Shown here: positions 58,503 to 64,000 of the stretch, piece by piece
Numbering within the stretch: the stretch's first letter is position 1
Layout: the number at the start of each line of letters is the position of its first letter
Assembly: GCF_024171885.1 (NCBI RefSeq)
Contig: NZ_JAMTCP010000015.1
Span: 59,488-123,487 of the forward strand
Direction of reading: 5' to 3'
From: Streptoalloteichus tenebrarius
GTDB lineage: Bacteria > Actinomycetota > Actinomycetes > Mycobacteriales > Pseudonocardiaceae
DNA length: 64,000 nucleotides
Notes under the pieces: model-generated
The model's database searches: none
Told to the model about the DNA's origin: nothing
What the model saw: only the letters and a program-made list of their open reading frames with translations
Position numbers and translations under genes: made by a program

Positions 58503-59918
58503 ATGGGTGTGCTGAGTGGGCCGCGACGGTGGGTCGCGCTGGGCGTCCTGGGAGCGACGGTGGCCGTGGGCGCGCCGTCCGCGCTCGCGCAGGGAGACCA
58601 GGAGCAGGGCCTCGCCGCCCAGGGTCGCGCTGAGCAGTCCTCTGTGGACCGAACCCACGACGTGCGCAGGGCCATCCAGGGCGGCAGGGCACGCAACGTG
58701 ATCCTGTTCATCGGCGACGGCATGGGCGACTCCGAGATCACCATCGCCCGCAACTACGCCAAGGGCGCGGCCGGCCGACTGGCCATGGACGGCCTCCCAC
58801 TCACCGGCGCCTACACCACCTACTCGGTCACCAAGGACGACCCGAGCAAGCCGGACTACGTCACCGACTCCGCCGCGTCCGGCACCGGCTGGGCCACCGG
58901 AAAGAAGACCTACAACGGGGCGATCTCGGTGGACGCGCACGGCAAGCCCTCCCCCACGATCCTGGAGCTGGCCAAGCGCGAGGGCTTCCGCACCGGCGAC
59001 GTCACCACCGCCGAGGTGCAGGACGCCACCCCAGCCGTGCTGGGCGCCCACGTCGTGAACCGGGACTGCAAGGGCCCGGACGAGACCAGCAAGAAGTGCG
59101 CGGTCAACGCCAAGGAGAACGGCGGGGCCGGCTCCATCGCCGAGCAGCTCGTCCAGACCCGCCCCGACGTGCTCCTCGGCGGCGGCGCCAAGTACTTCCG
59201 GCAGACCGTCAAGGCCGGGCCGTTCGCCGGCAAGACCGTGCTGGACCAGGCCAGGACCGCCGACTACCAGGTCGTGACCGACGCCAACGGCCTGCGTGAG
59301 GCCCGCGGCGACAAGCCGGTGCTCGGCCTGTTCGCCGACGGCAACATGGCCGTCCAGTGGACCGGACCCGCCGCGAAGGTCGGCGGCACCTCCCCGTCGA
59401 CCTGCCAGCCCAACCCGAAGCTCCCCGCCTCCCAGCCGAAGCTGGCCGACATGACCCGCAAGGCGCTGGACCTGCTCGACCGCAAGGGCAAGGACCACAA
59501 GGCGGGCAAGGGCTTCTTCCTCCAGGTCGAGGGCGCGAGCATCGACAAGCAGGACCACGCCGCCGACCCCTGCGGCCAGATCGGCGAGACCGTGGGCTTC
59601 GACGACGCCGTCGCCGTCGGCATGGCCTACGCCAGGAGCCACCCCGACACGCTGGTCATCGTGACCGCCGACCACGCGCACACCAGCCAGATCATCCCGA
59701 ACGACGCCAAGAGCCCCGGCCAGACCGCCACGCTGGTCACGCACGACGGCGCGCCCATGACCATCAACTACGCCACCAACACCCCGGGCGAGTCCCAGGA
59801 GCACACCGGCACCCAGGTCCGCATCGCCGGCTACGGCCCGCAGGCCGCGAACGTCGTGGGCGTGACCGACCAGACCGACCTGTTCCGCACGGTGACCCGC
59901 GCGCTCGGCGTCCGTTGA
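58503..59918 (+). CDS. phoA: secreted alkaline phosphatase (PhoA-type)
   Basis: A 471-residue enzyme with signal peptide [40 protein letters not shown] carries the first metal Asp. [20 protein letters not shown] contains the nucleophile Ser123 right after Asp122, as in E. coli PhoA. Later metal ligands lie in [20 protein letters not shown] and [12 protein letters not shown], and [14 protein letters not shown] holds the last His. It hydrolyses phosphomonoesters outside the cell to supply phosphate. ATG 58503 follows GGAGG. It ends at a hairpin shared with the convergent deacetylase gene. Confidence 0.95.
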   Translation: MGVLSGPRRWVALGVLGATVAVGAPSALAQGDQEQGLAAQGRAEQSSVDRTHDVRRAIQGGRARNVILFIGDGMGDSEITIARNYAKGAAGRLAMDGLPLTGAYTTYSVTKDDPSKPDYVTDSAASGTGWATGKKTYNGAISVDAHGKPSPTILELAKREGFRTGDVTTAEVQDATPAVLGAHVVNRDCKGPDETSKKCAVNAKENGGAGSIAEQLVQTRPDVLLGGGAKYFRQTVKAGPFAGKTVLDQARTADYQVVTDANGLREARGDKPVLGLFADGNMAVQWTGPAAKVGGTSPSTCQPNPKLPASQPKLADMTRKALDLLDRKGKDHKAGKGFFLQVEGASIDKQDHAADPCGQIGETVGFDDAVAVGMAYARSHPDTLVIVTADHAHTSQIIPNDAKSPGQTATLVTHDGAPMTINYATNTPGESQEHTGTQVRIAGYGPQAANVVGVTDQTDLFRTVTRALGVR

Positions 59919-59977
59919 CCCCGGACCGACCACTCGCGGTGTCCCTCCCCCGCTCCGGCTGACCAGGCCGGACCGGT

Positions 59978-60013
59978 GCGGCCCCATCCCTCACACCCGA
60001 GGGATGGGGCCGC
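59978..60013. terminator. bidirectional terminator hairpin
   Basis: A perfect 14-bp stem (59978-59991 with 60000-60013) and an 8-base loop CACACCCG. It lies 60 bases after phoA and seven bases from the stop of the convergent deacetylase gene. Confidence 0.85.
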
Positions 60014-60019
60014 GCCCGT

Positions 60020-60784
60020 TCAGGAGCCGTCAGAGGCTCGCCGGCCGCCGCTCCCCAGCAGCTCCGACACGGTCGTGAACCGGTATCCCCGCTCGCGGAG
60101 CTGGTCGATCATCGGTCCCAGCGCCTCGCGGGTCCGCTTCCGCCCGGCATACATCGCGTGCAGCAGCACGATCGACCCGGGGCGCACGTGTTCCACGGTG
60201 TGGGCGGCGATCTCCTCGGCGCTGGGGTCCTCCCCGGGGTCGGAGTCCGGCTCCACGTCCCACATGACCGTCGTGCGCTGGTGCTCGGCCAGGTAGTGCG
60301 GCAGCGCCAGCAGCTTCTTGCCGTTGGGCGGGCGGAACAGGATCCTGCCCGTGTAGCCGGTCGCCCGGATGAGCGTGTCCGTGGACTCGATCTCCCTGGC
60401 CACCCAGCCCGGTGTCACGCCGATCATCCGCTCGTGTGAGTAGCTGTGGTTGCCGATCTCGTGCCCCGCCGTCGCGATCGCCCGCCCCAGGTCGGGGTGC
60501 GCCGCCAGGTCGCGGCCGATCAGGAAGAACGTCGCCGGCACCCGGCGGGCGGCCAGCGTGTCCAGGATCTCCCGGGTCCCCGCCGGGTCAGGGCCGTCGT
60601 CGAAGGTCAACGCGACCACCTTCTCCGTGGTGTCCACCCGGTCGACCAGCTCCCCGAAGAACTGGAACGTCCGCGAACGGGCGACCCGGAGCAGCGCGAA
60701 CGCGGACACCAGCACCACGACGAGCGCCACGGCCACGCTGATCGTCCACACCCGGGCCCGCCGGGACCGCAGTAATCCGATCAT
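60020..60784 (-). CDS. membrane-anchored polysaccharide deacetylase (NodB domain, CE4)
   Basis: A 254-residue protein from ATG 60784 with a single N-terminal membrane helix (VWTISVAVALVVVLVSAFAL). The NodB domain has VVALTFDDGPDPAGT (catalytic base Asp and metal Asp), GHEIGNHSYSHERM (two metal His), FRPPNGKK with the Arg-Pro motif, and SIVLLHAMYAGRKR near the end. CE4 enzymes remove acetyl groups from peptidoglycan or other glycans outside the membrane. It is divergent from the LCP ligase gene, so both may serve cell-wall remodelling. The frame opens far upstream without support. Confidence 0.92.
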   Translation of the reverse strand: MIGLLRSRRARVWTISVAVALVVVLVSAFALLRVARSRTFQFFGELVDRVDTTEKVVALTFDDGPDPAGTREILDTLAARRVPATFFLIGRDLAAHPDLGRAIATAGHEIGNHSYSHERMIGVTPGWVAREIESTDTLIRATGYTGRILFRPPNGKKLLALPHYLAEHQRTTVMWDVEPDSDPGEDPSAEEIAAHTVEHVRPGSIVLLHAMYAGRKRTREALGPMIDQLRERGYRFTTVSELLGSGGRRASDGS

Positions 60785-61079
60785 GGGCAACACCCTGGCG
60801 GACCCGGCGCGGCCTCGCTCGTCCAGGGGGTCGATCGGGCCAGCGCGGTTCGACCACAACGCACCCGATCGGGTGATGGGTCCGGGCGGTGGCCCGATGA
60901 GGATCGGGGATGCGCCCCGCGCCGGGCCGGCGCGCACCTCGGTCGGCCCCGGCGTCCGGTGGGCCGGATCGCGCCGCCGGCCGGTGTGGCGCGGCGAGGT
61001 CGTGATCGACCCAACGGCCGCCCGTTCGCGGGGGCCGCGGTGGACGGGCTCGAAGAACCTGCTGCGGAGAAGGGACACG

Positions 61080-62915
61080 ATGAACGACGGGCAGCGTGGC
61101 GTTCCCCCGCGACCGCGACCGCAACCCTCCCGACCACCGAGAACAGCATGGTCAGCAGGGTCAGCACGGTCAGCAGGGTCAGCACCGTCAGCGCGGCCCG
61201 TCGAGCCGAACGTCGAGCACACGGAGGAGATCCCGCCCGCCGTCCCCGGCTCGCGGCCCTGGAGGGGCGTGCCCGGCCCGGCGCCCCGTCGGCCCGAGCG
61301 GGCGCCCCGGCGGTCTGAGCCGGCGGACCACGCCGAGGGGGCGGATCGACCCGACCAGGAAGACGGGCTCGACCGGGACGGTCGGCCGGAACGGGCGCGG
61401 CGGGCGGCCCAGGCCGCCCGACGTCGGGGGCGCGTGCTGCTCCTCAGCGTGCGGACGGCCGTCGCCACGGCCTCGGTCGGCGTCCTGCTCGCCTGCGGGG
61501 TCGCGTGGAACGGTTACCAGGACCTCGCCGAGGGGCTGACCACCTCGGACGCCATCGGGTCCGACCACCGCGCGGCGCCGGGCGAGGCGGTCAACATCCT
61601 GTTGATCGGTCTGGACAGCCGCAAGGACCAGAACGGCGAGATGCTGCCGAAGGAGATCCTGGACAAGCTGCACGCCGGTGACGGGACGCAGGGCGGCTAC
61701 AACACGAACACCCTGATCCTGATGCACATCCCGGCCGACGGCGGCAAGGCCAGGGCGTTCTCCATCCCCCGCGACGACTACGTCAGCTTCGTCGGCATCC
61801 CTGGGGAGGGCAAGGGCAAGATCAAGGAAGCGTACGGGCTGGCCAAGTACCACGAGGAGCAGAAGCTGGTCGCGCAGGGCGTGACCGACCGGCCCACGCT
61901 GGAGAAGCGGGGCAGGGAGGCGGGCCGCAAGGCGACCCTCGACGTGGTGCGCGAGCTGACCGGGGTCCGCATCGACCACTTCGCCGAGGTCAACCTGGCC
62001 GGCTTCTACGACCTCGCGACCGCCCTCAACGGGGTCGAGGTGTGTCTGAACAATCCCGTGCGGGACAGCTTCTCCGGCGCGGACTTCCCGGCCGGCCGGC
62101 AGACGCTGGACGGGGCGCAGGCCCTGGCGTTCGTGCGGCAGCGGCACAACCTGCCGAACAACGACCTGGACCGCACCCGTCGCCAGCAGGCGTTCCTGGC
62201 CTCGGTGGCGCACAAGTTCCGCGAGCAGGGCGTGCTCACCGACCCGGCCGCGCTGGGCCGACTGCTGGAGGTGGCGAAGAAGGACGTCGTCATCGACAAG
62301 GGGTGGGACCTGTTGGCCTTCGCCCAGCAGGCCCAGAACCTCTCCGGCGGCAACATGCAGTTCGAGACCCTGCCCATCGAGGGGTTCCGCACCATCAACG
62401 CGCAGGCCGTGAACCTGGTCGACCCCGACAAGATCAAGGCGATCGTGCGGGAGGCCTTCGGCGAGAAGGCCCCCGAGCCCTCCAAGGCGGACGAGTCGAA
62501 CGACAGGCGCGCCGCGTCGACCACGGTCGACGTCCTCAACGCCTCCGGCGTGGACGGACTGGCCGCCACCGTCTCCTCCGCCCTGACCAAGCAGGGCTAC
62601 CGGGCCGGCGACGTGCAGAACGCGCCCAACCGGTCCGGCTCGACGGTCCGCTACGGCGAGGGCGCGAAGACCGAGGCGGAGAAGATCGCCCAGACCCTGG
62701 GCGGGCTCCCCGTCGAGGCCGACCGGCAGGTGCCGGCCAACCGGGTCTGGGTGCTGCTCGGGACCGGCTTCCACATGCCGCACGCACTCGGGGCCGGCGC
62801 ACCCGCCACCGTCGGCCCCGCCGCAGCCCAGCCCGGCGCGATGCCGGCTCCTGAAGGCATCTCACCCCGGGGCGCCAACCCCATCGAGATGGGCGGAATC
62901 CCCTGCGTCGACTGA
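61080..62915 (+). CDS. LytR-CpsA-Psr (LCP) family cell-wall glycopolymer ligase
   Basis: A 611-residue protein. The first ~115 residues are a cytosolic Pro/Arg/Ser-rich tail, partly encoded by a short tandem repeat (SAGSARSAGSAPSA). One membrane helix (VRTAVATASVGVLLACGVAW) follows. The LCP domain starts AVNILLIGLDSRKDQNGEML and has FSIPRDDYVSFVGIPGEGKG, FAEVNLAGFYDLATALNGVE and FVRQRHNLPNNDLDRTRRQQ with the conserved arginines for the phospholipid substrate. The last ~130 residues form a LytR_C domain (TTVDVLNASGVDGLAATVSS). LCP enzymes attach teichoic acid or arabinogalactan-type polymers to peptidoglycan. The start is ATG 61080 after AAGGGA. Confidence 0.93.
   Translation: MNDGQRGVPPRPRPQPSRPPRTAWSAGSARSAGSAPSARPVEPNVEHTEEIPPAVPGSRPWRGVPGPAPRRPERAPRRSEPADHAEGADRPDQEDGLDRDGRPERARRAAQAARRRGRVLLLSVRTAVATASVGVLLACGVAWNGYQDLAEGLTTSDAIGSDHRAAPGEAVNILLIGLDSRKDQNGEMLPKEILDKLHAGDGTQGGYNTNTLILMHIPADGGKARAFSIPRDDYVSFVGIPGEGKGKIKEAYGLAKYHEEQKLVAQGVTDRPTLEKRGREAGRKATLDVVRELTGVRIDHFAEVNLAGFYDLATALNGVEVCLNNPVRDSFSGADFPAGRQTLDGAQALAFVRQRHNLPNNDLDRTRRQQAFLASVAHKFREQGVLTDPAALGRLLEVAKKDVVIDKGWDLLAFAQQAQNLSGGNMQFETLPIEGFRTINAQAVNLVDPDKIKAIVREAFGEKAPEPSKADESNDRRAASTTVDVLNASGVDGLAATVSSALTKQGYRAGDVQNAPNRSGSTVRYGEGAKTEAEKIAQTLGGLPVEADRQVPANRVWVLLGTGFHMPHALGAGAPATVGPAAAQPGAMPAPEGISPRGANPIEMGGIPCVD
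61149..61193 (+). repeat. 9-bp tandem repeat inside the LCP gene
   Basis: Units of GGTCAGCA plus one base (GGTCAGCAG, GGTCAGCAC) are repeated about five times in frame, encoding the Ala-Gly-Ser-Ala-Arg-Ser tail of the LCP protein. Copy number could vary between strains without changing the frame. Confidence 0.8.
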
Positions 62916-62933
62916 CCCACGCGGGCCAAACGA

Positions 62934-62966
62934 CCGAGGGCGGGGGCCGACCGCCCCCGCCCTCGG
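62934..62966. terminator. bidirectional terminator hairpin
   Basis: A perfect 14-bp stem (62934-62947 with 62953-62966) and a 5-base loop CGACC, 18 bases after the LCP stop and 14 bases from the stop of the convergent DUF397 gene. Confidence 0.85.
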
Positions 62967-62979
62967 TGCACACTCACAG

Positions 62980-63186
62980 TCAGCCCAGGTCGAGCCGACC
63001 AGTCTTCACCGTGTCGACGAACGCGGCGAACGCAGCCGGCGCGAACACCAACGCCGCACCGGCCGGGTTCTTCGAATCCCGCACCGCAGCAGCTTCTGTA
63101 GCAGCCGCAACCTCCACGCAGGCGTTCTTGTTTCCGCTGCGGCTGGACTTCCGCCATACCGCGCCACTCAGGTCCAGCTCAATCAT
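62980..63186 (-). CDS. DUF397 small protein
   Basis: A 68-residue protein with the DUF397 hallmarks WRKSSRSGNKNACVEVA near the start and VRDSKNPAGAALVFAPAAFA, ending FVDTVKTG. DUF397 proteins are widespread in actinomycetes and normally sit next to an XRE-type helix-turn-helix gene, with which they are thought to act as a regulatory or toxin-antitoxin-like pair. Here the upstream neighbour is a frameshifted secreted peptide on the other strand; no XRE gene is in the window. ATG 63186 follows GGAGCGCG-type sequence. Confidence 0.88.
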   Translation of the reverse strand: MIELDLSGAVWRKSSRSGNKNACVEVAAATEAAAVRDSKNPAGAALVFAPAAFAAFVDTVKTGRLDLG

Positions 63187-63240
63187 CGCGCTCCCCTTCG
63201 CACCAGGACTGGGGCTCAAGGGCAGGCTACTGACAGCGAC

Positions 63241-63595
63241 GTGCAGGTCTGCCCCCTGACAGCACCAACCCTGACGACTCTGGCTCTGACCACAGGGCTG
63301 ACCGTCAGCACGTTGGCCGGCGCCGCCATCGCCGACCCGCTGCCCGCCACTCACCCCGGGGTCGCCCCGTCAGCACCGGCGAGGGCTGCTGTCGCGGCGG
63401 ACTACTGCGGCTTCTGGACCGCCGGCCTGTACGCCTAGCGGAACCGCGCCCTGGATCCGGATCCGTGTCCGCTTCTGGTACGGCTGGGACCACCGCGACA
63501 TCTCGGTCGCGCGAGGCACCACCAACCTCAGCAACCACCCCGAACTGCGAGGCGCGGGAATGATCACCAACGCCTGGTGCGTCGAACACTGCTGA
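63241..63595 (+). pseudogene. small secreted cysteine-containing protein with a frameshift (DUF6355-like)
   Basis: GTG 63241 opens a signal peptide (LTTLALTTGLTVSTLAGAAIA) followed by AVAADYCGFWTAGLYA and a TAG at 63436-63438. In another frame the sequence goes on as APWIRIRVRFWYGWDHRDIS and ends GMITNAWCVEHC with TGA 63593-63595. Together this resembles the small secreted actinobacterial family I know as DUF6355 (start CGFY, end with a Cys). The shift lies near 63429-63440, so the gene is broken or the assembly has an error there. Function unknown. Confidence 0.55.
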
Positions 63596-63761
63596 CAGCA
63601 GCCCACGACGGCGACCACCACGGACCTCGCGACCGGACCGGGTGGCCGCCGTCGCCGTGCCCTCCGGGCTTTCGCATCCGCCGCAGGCCACAGTGAAGGC
63701 CCGCTGCTTCCGGACTGCGTGGGGGACCGCGCACCCATCCACCAGCTATCGGTAACAATGG

Positions 63762-64000
63762 GTGACACGCCTTCGGGGCGTCAACGGCGTCCTCACCACC
63801 CTCTACCCCGTCACCGTCGCCCCCGACATCCTGCGGAAGGCAGCCGAGTCCATCGAGAATGTTCGCAGCGGTCCCGGGGGCACCCCGCATCTGGAGGCCA
63901 ACTGCATCACCTACGACGGTCAGAACGTCCAGTTGCGTCATGGCTGCGACGGCCGCTGGTATCCCTACACCCGCCTCGCCAACGGGTGGGCACCAGCGCC
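63762..64000 (+). CDS. hypothetical protein, cut by the window edge
   Basis: GTG 63762 opens a frame that stays open to the end of the window (80 codons). The sequence VNGVLTTLYPVTVAPDILRK, then ANCITYDGQNVQLRHGCDGR and WYPYTRLANGWAPAP, has protein-like composition with two cysteines. An in-frame stop just before the GTG limits the start. I do not recognise the family; only the first part is visible. Confidence 0.4.
   Translation, partial: MTRLRGVNGVLTTLYPVTVAPDILRKAAESIENVRSGPGGTPHLEANCITYDGQNVQLRHGCDGRWYPYTRLANGWAPA

Noticed and set aside
1..64000. tRNA, rRNA or riboswitch genes
   Set aside because: No cloverleaf, CCA-type end or conserved rRNA/riboswitch core was recognised by eye; a covariance-model scan would be decisive.

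Overview
The window reads as a chromosomal segment of a high-GC actinomycete, most likely from the Pseudonocardiales (Saccharothrix, Lentzea or Actinosynnema-like). This is inferred from the very high GC, frequent GTG/TTG starts with 4-base ATGA/GTGA overlaps, a complete ESX-type (type VII) secretion locus, DUF397, LCP and F420-type LLM proteins. No rRNA or tRNA gene was recognised.

Layout. 1-5.4 kb: end of an alpha/beta hydrolase, a methyltransferase, a secreted beta-lactamase-fold hydrolase, then a MarR - MFS exporter - isochorismatase-like operon. 5.9-8.8 kb: a DHA1 exporter with a TTG start, and a methyltransferase/TetR divergent pair around a long palindromic operator. 8.8-11.4 kb: three consecutive type I-E-like CRISPR arrays, each behind a related leader, then three small unknown genes, then a two-repeat CRISPR relic. 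No cas gene is present, so the arrays are orphans here. 11.4-24.4 kb: a macrolide-type glycosyltransferase, a frameshifted secreted amidase, a giant 1,924-residue protein (propeller, hydrolase-like and PQQ-like propeller parts), an APH(3')-type kinase, a purple acid phosphatase, an IS5-like relic and a GNAT acetyltransferase.

24.4-45.5 kb: an ESX locus. EccB, EccC, EccD, EccE and a mycosin supply the membrane machine. Six or seven small helical proteins (WXG100-, EspC- and PPE-like) are candidate substrates. One larger protein ends in a polymorphic-toxin type 44-like domain. Two histidine kinases and two LuxR-type response regulators sit between mycP and eccB, in coupled reading frames. The mycosin has lost all catalytic residues. 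A second IS5-like relic lies between the two halves of the locus.

45.5-57 kb: a frameshifted unknown gene, a TetR repressor facing a small membrane protein, a proline-iminopeptidase-like hydrolase, a decayed region with acyl-carrier-protein and NAD-glutamate-dehydrogenase fragments, an LLM oxidoreductase, hisG, and a tightly coupled five-gene operon on the minus strand. That operon encodes a fold-III PLP decarboxylase homologue lacking the PLP lysine, a divergent aminopropyltransferase homologue, a methyltransferase, a second aminopropyltransferase homologue and an EamA exporter. It is the best candidate here for an undescribed small-molecule pathway. 57-64 kb: GNAT enzyme, alkaline phosphatase with a possible PHO box, a membrane polysaccharide deacetylase divergent from an LCP cell-wall ligase, a DUF397 protein, a frameshifted secreted peptide and a gene cut by the window edge.
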